DNA of 64,000 bases, taken from assembly GCA_027382625.1 (NCBI GenBank), contig JAJKFJ010022091.1, positions 1-64,000 on the forward strand, given 5' to 3'. Position 1 is the first letter of the stretch; every line of letters starts with the position of its first letter. Source of the stretch: Tetmemena sp. SeJ-2015. Taxonomy: Eukaryota; Ciliophora; Spirotrichea; Sporadotrichida; Oxytrichidae. The translations under genes were made by a program, and so were the position numbers. Positions 20,954-34,000 of this stretch are shown here, one piece after another. A model generated the notes under the pieces. That model did no database searches, was not told the DNA's origin, and saw nothing but the letters and a program-made list of their open reading frames with translations.

Positions 20954-21697
20954 AGAGGGATATTCATCAAAAGTAATTTAAATTTATTACAAATTGTTGG
21001 CACCCTCCACGAACCCTCCAAGTGAGTCTATCAATAACAAAATTAAAAAAAGAAGGTTCTTAAATTAGTAATTTTAGTATTCATTTCGAGATAATTTGAG
21101 TTAAATAAAAGAAAGGACTCAGAGTTTTACTTTAAAAATTAATTGTATTTAGATTAAATATGAGTCTAAGGATGAAGCAGAGCATAATATAAAACAAATT
21201 GTTAGAATTAAGACATATACAAACACTCCTTAGAATTAGATCATCCTTTGCACTAATTCCATAAACATTCTAATAATCATGCTCTCAGTTTATTGTCTCT
21301 TGCCTTGTACGTTGTTATTTAAATTACATAAATATTTTAAACAATTTGTAATGTATAGTCTTAATTTATTTGAAGAATGATTTCTTTATCTTCTTTTTTT
21401 AATTTTTAATTCATTAAAATACTTTGTTTAGATAGTCTAGGCAACAAACAAGTCTTATTTGTTTATTATGGCTGTGTGATTTATCCCAAAATGAGGAATC
21501 TCTGCATCTTTGTTTATATCTTTCTTCATTTGCAATCTAAGTGTTTAAGTTAGTTAAACAGTCGAATTAAATCATCATCTATCATCCAAATAGAGCAAAG
21601 TTAATGTAGCTGATTTTAATGAATGTAATTAGCGCTCAGCTTAAGAGAAGAATTTACAGTATTATAATTTAATAAGTTAATAATTATAATTTCTAAA
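20954..21697. other. AT-rich intergenic DNA
   Basis: No open frame of substance and no recognisable repeat. It probably contains the 3' end of the Cpn10 locus, germline-limited spacer and the 5' flank of the next gene. Confidence 0.5.
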
Positions 21698-22715
21698 ATG
21701 ATAGCAAACAAACTGCAGACCCAAATCTCAAAGCAGGCCTCTCTCCTCCAAAGAGCCTGCAGATCCTTCAGCAATCGTAAGTTTCACTTTCATACCAGAA
21801 CGAACGAAACCTCTAATTATATACACCTACCAGTGATGCTCATCTTCTCCTATTTTAGAAGTTTAATATAAAATATATTTATGAGAAGTTGAAAAGCCAA
21901 AGATCGCTTATTTGGAGGAAGTCAGCAAGCACAGAATGAAGCTGCCTCTCTATGATCTATACCCCAAGACTGAAAATGCATGGATTGCTCCTAATGCCAC
22001 CGTCAGTAAGATTCGATCTCATAAATATTCAATTCTTCAGTCGGAGAGGTTTATCTCAGAAGATGGAGTGCAGTTTGGTATAACGCCGTTGTCAGAGGAG
22101 ACATCAATAGAATAGAGTAAGTTGCCCTTTAAAATTTATCACTCTCTCTTATAATCATGGAATTAATTGAACTCTCCTTATAGAGTGAAAAACTTCTCAT
22201 CAATTGGAGATCACACTGTTGTAGCAACTGCCGCATCCCTTCCAACTGGAATGCCTGCTACTACCAACATTGGATTCAACGTTTCCATCGGCTCCCACTG
22301 TACTCTCTACTCTTGCTATATCGGCGATGACGTTTTCATTGGAGATCGTTGCGTTATAATCATGCACACAAATTTTATTGTTATCCTTGAAGGTGCTAGA
22401 GTTGAGAAGGGCGCTATGCTTGCCCCAGGAACTGTGGTTCCACCAGGCAGACTTATCCCAGCAAAACAACTCTGGGCTGGAAATCCCTGCGAGTTTGTGA
22501 AGGAGCTAAACGTTGGAGAGACCTGGGCTAATTACACCTACTCTTACGTGAATGCCGCTTTGGGAGATGCTCACAGACACGAGTTCACTACCTGGGCAAG
22601 CAACTATCTCCTCAAGGGCTCATCCCACGAAGACGTTGACCCTAATGAAAACGATTTGGCACCTTCATATATCGAAAAGGATATTTTCATTGGAGTAGCC
22701 AAGCACTACGCATGA
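21698..22715 (+). CDS. Mitochondrial gamma-carbonic-anhydrase-like protein
   Basis: A left-handed beta-helix protein, probably of the gamma-CA subunits of respiratory complex I. It starts MIANKLQTQISKQASLLQRA, an Arg/Ser-rich mitochondrial presequence. Introns: one near 21780-21870, 22006-22040 (35 bp) and 22117-22183 (67 bp). Joined, they give NAWIAPNATVIGEVYLRRWS, AVVRGDINRIEVKNFSSIGD and later VSIGSHCTLYSCYIGDDVFI. One IES (22358-22379) must be removed. Of the three metal-binding His, GDHT and GSHC are visible, but the usual third position (LHxC) is Tyr, so catalysis is doubtful, as in plant CA-like subunits. The C-terminal tail is about 90 residues. TGA at 22713-22715. Confidence 0.88.
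22358..22379. other. IES of 22 bp, pointer GTTAT
   Basis: GTTAT occurs at 22353-22357 and 22380-22384. Removing 27 bp deletes nine extra codons and restores GDRCVILEGARVEKGAMLAP. The insert keeps the frame open, so it is invisible to simple ORF calling. Confidence 0.9.
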
Positions 22716-22906
22716 TTCCGCCAAACCGGTTTGCAACATCCTCTTATTGTAGAAGTCAGTTTTTGCAATAAGTTTATTTAAAATAAGAGTTCATCTACTA
22801 TATTTAAATCTCAAACTTAATAAATCAACATTATAACTTATATCGAGACTTAAATCTCTCTTTAAAAGTATTTTAAAAGCTTCTTCAATTGACTGTAGTA
22901 TTTTGT

Positions 22907-23180
22907 TCATTGCTGGTTCTTCTTAATTTTATGAATTCCATCTAGAATTTAAATGATGTGGCCTCTATCTGCGACCTTATTTCCGTTGATCTTGAGAAAC
23001 ATATATTTCTCTCTCATTGAGGAAAGGCCGTTCTGTTTGAGATTTAGGATCTTTAAATTTCTTCTTTGCTCCAGATGTTCATTGTTTTGGGAAGCATACT
23101 GCAAATGTCCTAAAAGAGCAGAGTCTGTCTCTGAATTATGAGTTCTGTATTAGTCTCTATGCATGGACTAATTATTTCCA
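22907..23180 (-). CDS. Short unknown frame, possibly a 3' gene end
   Basis: The frame reads QYRTHNSETDSALLGHLQYA, then QRRNLKILNLKQNGLSSMRE, KYMFLKINGNKVADRGHIIQ and ends KKNQQ at TGA 22907-22909. The composition is protein-like but I recognise no family. It could be the last exon of the large minus-strand gene upstream or a separate small gene. Confidence 0.4.
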
Positions 23181-23189
23181 GCTGAGCTT

Positions 23190-23681
23190 TTAAAATCATA
23201 AGATTTATAAAAGAATTAAAGAATCTATCAGGGACCAAAAAAATCATATAGATTAAAAACATAATTATTAAATATAAAATATCATGATTTCATATCCTTC
23301 ATTCGAAGCCTTTTGATAAAAGGAGATATCTTTATTCGAACATGAAAAATTAAAATTCTTTTCATCTTATTTTAAATTGTGTTTATTTTATTAAAAAATA
23401 ATGAATATACCCTAAGATACCGATCTGCTATGACATTAATATGGCACTAATAAAAATTAAAACAATTAATATTTTTATCCTGTTACTTACTATTAGCTAA
23501 AATTATGCCTTATCAGTGCTCTTAAGTTTTTTCTGGGTGTAGAGAGCCAAATTTTTCTATTGATCATTTTTATAACAAAATATATAAAACAAAAATACAT
23601 CTAAATCTAGAATATAGAAAACACATCGAATTTATTTTAGGCTTAGAGGAAATTTTAAAGACTAAAGTAAAGAAAATTTTA
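23190..23681. other. AT-rich non-coding stretch
   Basis: Very AT-rich DNA between two minus-strand frames. No gene seen. It may be an IES or an intergenic spacer. Confidence 0.45.
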
Positions 23682-26600
23682 TCATTTGCTTACACACAAC
23701 ATCCTGGAGAACTTACTGACTTTCTAATTTATTAATTTCTTTTAAAATCTAAATTCTATTTCATCATCTTTCGACTCCTATATCGTTTTTTAGCTTTAAA
23801 TTTGAGGCAACTCTTCTTGTGACTAAAAGCTTGTTTTAATCTGCTTTCTTTCTCTTGCGTGTTGCTGTTATTTCTCCTCATCTATGTTATATTGTCTATT
23901 CTAAAAGCTGTCACTTACTCTATGAGTATCTTTGATGAATTTGCTTTCAGGAACACTTTGGCTATTTTCTCTGCTGAATATCTTATGCTGTGAAATCGCT
24001 GAACTTTTCAAATGAACACTTTCTTATACTAGGATTCTGGGTAACTTACTGGATCCTCCTGATACTTGAGGACTTAAAAGTGGCTTGCTAAATTGCTTGA
24101 GATACTTCTAAATGCTTTCCTATTCATTTTGAGAATCGTGATGCTTTGGTGAGGTGACTGTGGAGTTTCCATTAGTTTGAATAAGCATCTGACTATTAAG
24201 AATAGACTAAGTGAAGGAGGATTAATTATTTTAAGGTGAGAGGTAGGCCTAAACTGTTGTCTGATTCTAAACCTGCTTTGTAGAGAGAGCCCTATCTTTT
24301 CTATTCTAATTTATAAGTCTCACATATTCCTGAAAATTAATTTGAGTCTACCCCTGTAGAAAAGGAAGAGATTTAGTATCCTTATCTTGACTTAAGATTG
24401 AAGATTTGTAATCATTAGCCACTATTATATAAGTAAAAATTACACTTAAAATTTAAATTTAACATAGAGAAAAGTTCAAATTTTAATTAAATTTATTACA
24501 ATTATGAGAAAATACCATGCTTTTAGAGAATTTTTTTCCTTTTTATATTATGATTGTTTCGAAATTTTTCATCACTTTAAATTTATCTACTTTACCTAAA
24601 TAAAAAAATTACTTGATTGAGTAAATATTAGCATTAAAAGTGTAAAAAAATTTAACTATGCAATATAGAGCTATCTCCAGAATGAAATGCCGAAGTAAAA
24701 TCGTCATTCATCTTTAAGTTATTGGAAGGAAGTAGCTAGCTTAAAGTTTAGTTGAACTTATTTTGCTAATTCTGATTGGCTTTAGAAAAGCTAATTTATT
24801 TTTACTAATGCTTAGTTGAATTAACCTCTGAAGGAGCTAGAGATCCAATTTTATTTTGCAAAACTTCTTGTATGCTTTACCTTATGGCCTTTTAAGAAAT
24901 TAAAGTTGAACTCAGTGAGTTGTAGCTTTTGCTGATTTTCTTAAGCTTCTTTGATTGTCTTGTTATTTAAAGGGGATTGCTCTATCCTCTCTTGGCTCAT
25001 TCCATACTTTGAATTGAACTAATGCTACCTCTACTCTTGCATAACCATCTCTATAGGATATAGCTATTATAGCTGCATTAAAACAGGCTTAATAGGAGAC
25101 TTTCTCCTGCCTTCTTCATTCTATTGAGGCTGATTAGGAGGTTCTTTTGAAACTCTCTAGATTTAAGACTTCCTCTAATCGAGTGTGAGAGTCTTTAAAA
25201 TTCTTTACTACTTGAGCATCTTCTTACTCTTGTATTTTCCATCTTCTAGGTCACCTTACCTATTTATAATCTAGCTAATCTTTGCATCAGCCTGCTCATC
25301 GTTTTCCCATCCAGTTATATTCTTAATACTATCAAATGTCTCATGCAAAGTGGCTCTTTTCTTCTATCTTAACTTTGTGTCCTTGGCATCATTCTCATAG
25401 CTTCCATCTAAAGATTACTTTTCCTACTTAAAACTTTCTTGCTTACCCAGACTGCGTCCCTAACTTAGATTCTAACTCACAGTGGGAGTTATCAAGTCTT
25501 TAATTGTTCTTGAATTCTGCTTTAGTTGCACTGAGGCCATAAATTAAGGTTTCACTTCACCAAGTTAAGATTGCACTCGAGTTATTTGAATCTGGGAATC
25601 CTTATTGTCTTTCTCGGATTAGGGATCAGGCTCTGGATCAGGATCTGATCGAGCCAGAGATACATCATTCTGATATTTTTATAGAACTTCTCTCTGTGTT
25701 TTGCCCTCTATCTCCTCTTCAACCCTTTAAGCGAAGTCGTTGATGTCTGAGCTTTCACTACTCTCAATAAGCGATTCACTCTTTTGTAGGATAAGATTAT
25801 TACCTTAGCTTTTCAAAATTTCTTAAGAGCCAATTTAATGACTGCTCTAAAATTGAAATCCTGTGTTATCTACTTTAAAAGTGCGCGACTTGTAGCTTTG
25901 TTCCTCTTTATTATATCTATCGTTCTCATTTAGTGAGTCTAGTGACTGCCATCTATGATAAGAAGGATATATAATCAGGTCTTCTTTGAGTGAAACTCTT
26001 CTCAGTTATTTGTTCAAGTGCATAAAGAAAAATAAAAATGGGAATGCATTCGGATATGTTAAAACTTATTTGTATTCCTACTAGTTTTCTCTATCACTGG
26101 AAATGAAGTTTTTTTACTGATGTAAAGAGTTACTCGTATTATTCTTTGAAATATTTTAATGAAGACTATTTCTCTAAATTTAGGTAGCTTAGGCATTTTA
26201 GTTAGCTCTCTAGACTTAATAAACCAAGGAGGGCTAGTTGCTGATTTGCTTCTTGAGTAGATAAATGTTGTACTCCCGCATTAAGTCATAAGAAGTTGGC
26301 TAAATAATTCATAAACAATATAGTATAGCTTCGATTCTTATTGTAAAGATGATAATTTTTTATCCTTGGTTGCTATAACTGTTTTAACATGATTATGGTG
26401 ATTTAAGTTTAACCTTCTGCTCTCCTTTTCTATTACAAATTTATCATTCAATCATTTGAGAATAATACTTTCTTGTACAATTTGCTTTGAATCTAAGATT
26501 TTACCAGAGCTCTATCTAGATAGGATATTTGGAGTAGCAAGCTCCTCTATTTTTTCTTCAATACTGCTTTTCATCTTTCTTTGCATACTTTGACTTGCTT

Positions 26601-27161
26601 GGCGAGAGTGAAGTTTGTAAGTTGGCTTGAACTCCCACTATTCCCTGTAAAATTACTTGCTGGAACTTGAGTCTTTAATTTATCTAGGCGCTTTCATCTT
26701 TCTGCTACTAGGATTTTAAGTCGTTGCCATTATTCTTCCTCTGAGAGATAATGCGCTCTGTGAGTTCAATTCGCTAATTAGTCCCAACGAACCGCTTTAC
26801 TTGTTAGTAACTTTTTTCTTACTTAATCAAATGAATATACGCATGTTGTATATCTATTATAAAAGTACTTGGACTGCTTGTATTTGAAAGTGCTATTCTT
26901 TCTTGTTAGATTTTGTCTTAAACTACACTTGCTTCTTAACCATCTTCAGGTATCGATTCACTCAATTATTATTTATAATTGATCGATCTCTGAGAAGAGT
27001 AAAGGTTGGAGGTGATTCGGTCTTAATAGCGATGTGTGGCCCCTTGCAGTCGCCTGTTATTCTGAATGAGATGAGTGTTGCTGTTAACGTGATTACTCAT
27101 TTTGAACATGTTTTAACTTGTCCTCGCCATATAGTCCTCGTAGTTAAAGTTCATAAGACAT
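23682..27161 (-). CDS. Large Q/S-rich protein, unknown function
   Basis: A series of minus-strand frames, open only if TAA/TAG are Gln, runs from MSYELQLRGLYGEDKLKHVQ (27161) to TGA at 23682-23684. Phrases include SLRGRIMATTQNPSSRKMKA, HSRQASQSMQRKMKSSIEEK and RSDPDPEPDPQSEKDNKDSQ. The composition is Ser/Gln/Lys-rich with few hydrophobic blocks, so the protein is probably disordered. Frames shift at about 26960, 26830, 26450 and 24430-24660, where short AT-rich segments look like IESs. I did not solve the joins and cannot exclude two genes. Both ends are approximate. Confidence 0.45.
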
Positions 27162-27640
27162 ATTGAATTATATTTCAATTCAACTATTCAATGCATAAAG
27201 TTCTCGTAGAATTTATAACTTGGGTTGGAATTTTGATTTAGGAGGATCTTTTGATTTTAATTCGAGGAGTAGATATCTTGCAGGCTCTATCTTAACTGGT
27301 TCCGAGCTGGCTAAGATATATTGTTAGAAGACATTGAAAACAGGCTGCAGAAGTGCTGTATTATTATATCCTGATTTACGTTTATAAATAAATTACTTTT
27401 TTAAAAATGCTTACATCTCAATTTAATAACATTAAACAACAACATTATTCTTAAAAGAAGATATGGAATTTAAGATTAAATATGCTTTTTAAAAATTTTA
27501 AAAGGCTTTTTACCACCATTTGATAATCAGCTAGTAAGATACTTTTCTATTTCCTGTCTTTGCTTAATGTCTAGTTGCTCAAATAAACTTAGAGATAAAA
27601 TAAAATTAACTCAAGTGGCAATAGCACTAGCATAAATAAC
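27162..27640. other. Intergenic spacer
   Basis: No convincing gene. A less AT-rich part near 27230-27350 has a short plus-strand frame without recognisable features. Confidence 0.4.
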
Positions 27641-28928
27641 AAACAATGATAAAAATTAATAAATAAATGCATGTTTTGAATATTAAGTACTCCTTATTTG
27701 GCTTTGCGATAGCCGATTGTACATATTATAATTGTCAAGAGCACAGTCACTCCCAAATAAATAGAGGTAGTGAGCACGAACGTGAATTTCATCTCCACGA
27801 AAGTAGTCTTGTCCTGCTGCCATTATAGACCTTTGTATGTATTTAAATGCATCCTCCAAGTAGTAAATCAAATATTTTTATTTATTTAGAGATAAATGAA
27901 TTATAAACCACTAAGTCAGATAGATTATAACTCTAGGGTTAGTTAAGTAAACCGAGAAGATAGTCTTTAGAGTTTGAAACTGGAGCATCAAGTTTCAGAT
28001 TCATTTGCTGGATATAGCCTATCAAGTAGTACATCACATTTGCAAATCCCTTATTCAACACTCCTCCTAGTACGCTATTGCAATTCGAAATCATGTCTGC
28101 AAACAAGTATTCAAAGAGGAAAATTTAAAACTCTCTAATCTATTGAATAGAAGAAATTGCATGATACTTTTTGCCCTCTTGATAAAGCTAATTTTAATTG
28201 AGACTGGAACCTGCTGATTTAAATTCACTAAATATAACAATGCGTTGTTTAATATGAAGTAAGTAGGTTATCAGGATCTGGAGATGAGTAGACCATTTCG
28301 CACAGCTGAGAGGATTCAGCCCGCTACAGAGTTGAGAACGAGTCTTTGAGGTATGGAGGGAGAGACCCTCTCAAGTTGAGAAGTTGAATCTCGTTTTAGT
28401 AGCACTGATTTGTGAAGTAACTAACAGTTAGATTTTAAAGTGCTTCTAATAAAATTTAGATACTTAAAAATTAACAGTTGACTAAGTCTGGTGCTCAGTT
28501 GAGGAGGTATATACTTCAAAGGGCAGCGTTCTATTTTGAATAAGCTTCTCTCTCATAAAGATCAGAAGATTGTAAGCGCACTCTTCTCTGAAATAGTATC
28601 TGGAAGTTTAAACAGCGCTATCTTTATCATTCATAAATACTTGCTAGCTCAGGTAGAATGAAATCAGCAAAGAGATAAATGAAGATATTCTAATTTAGAG
28701 TTTGAATAGTTTTTAAGAGGCATTGAGATATAGAACTAAGCCAACTAGAAGAACCAGAATTTTAAATCGCTTCTTCAAGGACATCATGCTCAAGGATCGC
28801 TTTAAGCTTTTCCATTTATTTTGCTCCTCAAGTTAAGATGCAGTTTAATTTTCACTCACATTCTGTTTAGAGAAGAAGTATGTATTCTTCTTGCTTCTCT
28901 TATTTCTATCTACAATATTATGCCTCAT
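27640..28928 (-). CDS. Putative membrane protein
   Basis: The frame starts MRHNIVDRNKRSKKNTYFFS, basic and probably cytoplasmic. A hydrophobic segment FKILVLLVGLVLYLNAS follows near 28720, then a hydrophilic region with EECAYNLLIFMREKL and later VLGGVLNKGFANVMYYLIGY. It ends after HYLYLFGSDCALDNYNMYN. One or two transmembrane helices are likely. The frame breaks near 28400-28440, 28250 and 28110-28160, presumably at IESs or introns. I recognise no family. Confidence 0.45.
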
Positions 28929-29837
28929 TACTTTATGGATCGTCGAAATATATTTAAATAAAATATAATTTACCAGTAAGGGTTGAATTATTTTACTTAA
29001 AATTATATCCAATTAATCCATTATGAAATTATAAGATCTGGCTGAACTTTAAAGCTTTAGAAAGCAATAAGTCGTTTAGAATTGAATTATAAGCAATCCT
29101 CAAAATCTAAATTTTTAAAAAATACTCGTGTGGTTCATACCTACTTATATATTGTAAAGCGCTATTGCAGATATTTAAATGAATAAACTTTAAGCAAAAT
29201 ATTTTATAACACGATATAAGCTCTGATTCTATTAAATTCTGTTCTATATTAAATCTATGATAAAATATTCTATCCTTTCGATGTCTCTATATCTATTAAT
29301 GATTAGATAATTAAATTTTGTCTGTGTTTAGATTTGCCCTAATTTTTCTCTTCGTCAGAATCTTACTCCTTGCTAATTTTCTCCCTCTGAATTTGAATTC
29401 TCTTTGTTGTCTTCCTCTGCCTTTACGCTTTGTTTTTATTTTTTGTTCTTGTCTTTTTCTTAATTTTTCTTTTTGTCTTTGTTTTCGATATCATACTTAC
29501 AAACTATAGAGATGAGGATATATAAGATTTCATGATCATCTAAATTGAAGACGCCTTTAAGTTATAAGAAGTTAAATAAATTATTTTTATATAGTTGAGT
29601 CTTAAGTGTACGATCATTTTTCTATTTAGCTTGGTAGAATTTGGAGGTTATATTCACAAAATAAATATATAAGTCAATAATGATTATATTCATAATGTAA
29701 TTAAGAAAGAATGCCCATAATTTATAAAGCTATTAGTTTCTTATCACTTAAAAATGCTATAAATAAGAAAAATATATTTATTTTGTAAGCATCTATCAAA
29801 TCGTATCATTTTTCTCAATATAAATCTCCTAATTCAC
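28929..29837. other. Mostly AT-rich DNA with one Lys/Glu-rich fragment
   Basis: The segment 29318-29509, read on the minus strand, encodes a low-complexity charged stretch (ENKDKKKNQEKDKNKKQKQS) ending at TGA. It may be an isolated exon or MDS of an unidentified gene. The rest is AT-rich with no visible gene. Confidence 0.35.
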
Positions 29838-30770
29838 CTATAATTTTTTGTAAAAAGTTCTAAAAATGTTTAGAATTATATTATATAAACTTAATTAATT
29901 AAAAATTAGAGTATATTAGGATCTTTCTTTTTGGCTTTATAAGAGTCTCCCAGATTGATGTCTGAACTAGATTGAGCTACCTCAGGAACTACTCCTGGTA
30001 ACTGCTGCTTTAGATCTGGGTTTTAATTTTGCAGCATTTGATTCTCTTCTAGAGCTTGCTACACTTATCCTATTACTTGTCTTAATAAGAGATAAAATAT
30101 ATTAACTTCTTTTTATATTAATTTATCTGTTGATCTCTTGATTGATGTTGTCTTGCTTTTTATCATCGAGGGATCCGATGACCTTAAGTAGCCTGAGTTG
30201 AAAGGCAAAGAACTTATTCATCATGGAGTCAATGCGGGTGACATCAATGAAGTTGAAGAACCTTATTATGTCATATTGCCTCTCTATCACTCTCGACAGC
30301 AGTGGATAAATAATTCGCACTCACTTAATCTAATATGATTATGAGATAAATGATCACGCCAATGAGAGAGATTAGGGCGATCGAAACATAGGTTGAGATG
30401 TTCAGGATTTTAATACCGTCGTTCGTTTACTCTCTGCTCACCTCCTGCAACTTTAAACTCTCTATCTATCCCAGTTAACCCCAATTAAATAAAGATTCTT
30501 TAATCAAAGTTAGAGCAGCTTGAATAGCCCATTCTAGAAAATGAAGAACAAGTTCTCCTTCAGAAGAGTTACAGACTTGATTATAAATTAATACAATATT
30601 TTATATTCTAGGTCAGGATTAATGAACATGAGGAGTAATAAAATTATTGATTTGACTGGGTTGTAGATAGGATAATTTAGCTTTATTTAGCTCAATTAGC
30701 AATACCTATTTCCAAAGCGGAATTTAACTACTTATAATTAAACTCTATAGAACATTCTAACTTCCTACTT
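29838..30770 (-). CDS. Putative membrane protein, unknown
   Basis: Minus-strand frames include LNKAKLSYLQPSQINNFITP, LHFLEWAIQAALTLIKESLF, a hydrophobic helix VSIALISLIGVIIYLIIILD, then FFAFQLRLLKVIGSL and a Gln-rich tail ending DSYKAKKKDPN. Small frame changes near 30310 and 30070-30120 are probably IESs. The protein has at least one transmembrane helix. I see no diagnostic motif. Confidence 0.4.
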
Positions 30771-31001
30771 GGAAATTTATTCAAGTTCTTCAAGCTTAAC
30801 TTATTTATTCGAAATCGATATAATATTTACAAATTAGGAAAATAAAATCATTTTCTTCTTCGTTTTTAAAAATCGAAAAATGCGCAGAGAGTTTTTAAAA
30901 ATAATGAATCTTAAAGAATAGTAAAATATATTTATATTTAATAAATTATTGAACATAAATGAACATAATACTAAAACTGATTTATTTATTGAAGCTAAAG
31001 A

Positions 31002-34000
31002 ATGTTAAGAACCATGAATTAGGACGCAGATGAATGGTAAGGAGCTGGGTAGGGCTCAGACTATAATGAAAATTTTGAGAGAAAAAGTACGACTACTAGT
31101 ATTTTACAATCTGCTAACAATAAACTCTACAAATATTGAATGTTGTGAAATATTTGGCATATTGCTTTAATATGCGTTTTATAGATCGCTTTGTAGACAA
31201 GCTTTCTCTTATCACCCTTTCAATATACTTCAACAACGTCCAAGGCAGGGTTTCCTTTTGCGTTATGACACTCATCGAACATGCGTAATCATAATTTAGC
31301 GAATTAAATGAATGAAAATAAGAAACTGAGTTTATTCGGAGCAGTGATCGTCATCCAAAGTTCACCTAATCCTAATCAATTTGACTCTGTCAGCATCAAA
31401 CTCAACGCTCTCTACTCTTGCAAAGTTCATAATTTATTAAAAATTTACTTTAAACTCTATGAACAGCTCAGCAGAGATTATAGTCTCGATTTACTCAGCT
31501 TACCTCCTTATAATTTAAATACAACCTACTTTAAAAAGTCAAATTCAAATGACCTTTTTGAATTGAATGATGGTGCCATTAATAATATTCTTTCGGCTTT
31601 TAAACAGTACCAAAAATCATCTCGAAGCCAAAAAAAAGGCCATAACCAAATTCTTACTCTCAGGTTTTGTAGCTGCACAACGCTCTCTTCTGATCCTATT
31701 CTAAGCCTTACTTTTTATTTGGGGGATCCAAATAATGAGTAGTTTGGATTTTCAAAATACTTGGTATTTTTATTTTGCTGCCATAGCCACAGCATTATAA
31801 AAATTCAAGAATTAATTAAAAGTTGAAGAGCAGCTAATCTTTTCATCTCTATTTCCATGACATTTTTATCCTTCATCGTGATCAGATTGAAGATCAAAAC
31901 AATAATATAATTTATTTAATTTTAAAAACGAAAGGGTTTCTTTGGAACTCTATTAACACCAATAGTCTTCTGCAATTTAGGATATAGAGTTAAATTTATT
32001 TATGTGCTTCTATTAGCAGAAGTGTTAAAGAGCTTAGTGATGATACAGGGAGCCTATATAGAACAATTGAAGGAAGTAAAGGCGCTCGTAATAATCTATT
32101 ACTTGCTTATTTTCTCGGTTTATTTCTATCTCACGGTTAATAGAGCCATTTATTATGACGCTACTGTGGATCTTATCAATAGTATGAAAACTATATCATT
32201 TTTATTATCAATAAATACTGCAAGAGAGCTGTTTTAGCTTTAGGAATTATAAGTTGCTTCCGCCTGTTCTAAAACAAATATATATTATATTCTTTGACTT
32301 CAACTTCCTTGAATTACTATTGTATTCTCCACTAGTGATAAACTTAAACTATAAATTATATGATAATGGGCGTTGCATTTGTGGTTGATGCCTATGAAAA
32401 ACAAAAGATGCTTGCGGTGGTGAATATGATGCAGCATCCTCACAGATTGAGCAGCTCTTAAACTCAAATCCTCATTTGCCACATCAATTAAATGCTTCAA
32501 CGCTAAAATAAGGCAGATCTTGCTCAGCTCAAGTCCATTTACTACAGGCACATTTTATAAATGAAAGCCCATTTTTGTCTTTTAAAAATTTTGGATTGCT
32601 ATGAAGAGAGATGTGTCTGTTAGGAGTATGAGGACCTCGTCATTATTTTTAAAATGCTTAAATGATGTCATCAATAATTTTAAAGATGTGGTTTTAAAAG
32701 AAGAGCAAGAGAGACTGGTTGAGATTCAATCTGAAGGAGATTTTGATAAAACTATGAATGGCTCCTAATATCAACAAGAGCCACCTTTTACTCCAGCTAT
32801 AGAAGTTTTGAGGTTGTCTAGATCTCTAAAGTAGATGTAAAATGACATTTAAGTTCAGCAGCTTACATTAGAATAATCATATTTAAGTTTTAGCTGGCAG
32901 AAAGAGCTTAGAGTTAGTAGGACCTAGACCTGCCACAAATAGAGATAGATGTAGCTAATAACGAGGTTACTATTATTCAATTAATCTTTTTCTTAAAACT
33001 TTGAGGATCTCCAAGCTTCTAAAGCACACAGCACTAAGCATTCGACACAAGAGAGAAAAGAAATGACTGGAGAAGCAATGAGCAACCATTCATAGAAAAG
33101 AAGAGTCACTAACAACTTAAGGTCCTATCTTTTTCTCTATACCTTCCATTTTATCTCATTTTATCTTTCGATGGAAGAGATAGGCTAAGAAAAGAAGAGA
33201 ACCAGATAACTGAGCAACCTTAATGAAGGTGGTGATCCTACTCAGGCAGTCTTGAATTAGGACTTGTATTAGGATAATGAGATATTAGTAAATTCAACTG
33301 ACTCAGAGAAGCAAAATGCTCAAAACATTTAAAGGAACAAGCAATAGATAATTCTGCAAGAGAAATTAGATAACATTACTGAGATCCACGAGGATGAGGA
33401 GAGAACTGTCAAACCTTCTGACTAAGATTCCTCTATTGGAGAATGGATGAAAAATGGACTGCTAAACTTAGCACAACAAGTCAAAGATAGATTCAAGAGG
33501 CCAAATTTCTTAGGGGAAAATATTGAAGAGGAAAGTACTCTCAACCCTCACGCTTTATCTTTTATTACATTCATATATTTTCTTCATCGGTTAAAACAAG
33601 CGGACAATTATTTTCGTTTAGTGCTCAACCTCCGTAGCAAATCTAAATTACTTATTCCGATATAATGTTAATCTAGTTCTAAAAGGAGTTGCTTTTAAGA
33701 TATGAATATATGTTAGGCTACTTCTTTTTATTTGCTTGAATCAAGACGATCCACAGTTATGAGAAACGGAGAAGACCAGTAGAGAATAATGGACATGATG
33801 ACTCAAAAGTACTACGAGTTGGAAAGCTTTTCCTAAAAATTTTCAAAAGTGCTAGACTTTAATTACCTCTCTATGTTCAGAGATGAGACAGAGCTAGAAC
33901 GTCTTTCTAAGAAATTGGTGACCAGAGAGGAGAAATCTTTTAATCATGGAAGAGTAAGAGGATATAACTAGAATGAAGGCTATTAGGAAAGCACCGAGCA

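Noticed and set aside
32300..32551. Response-regulator-like MPVVNG motif on the minus strand
   Set aside because: No other receiver-domain residues follow, and the plus strand is open and protein-like across the same stretch.
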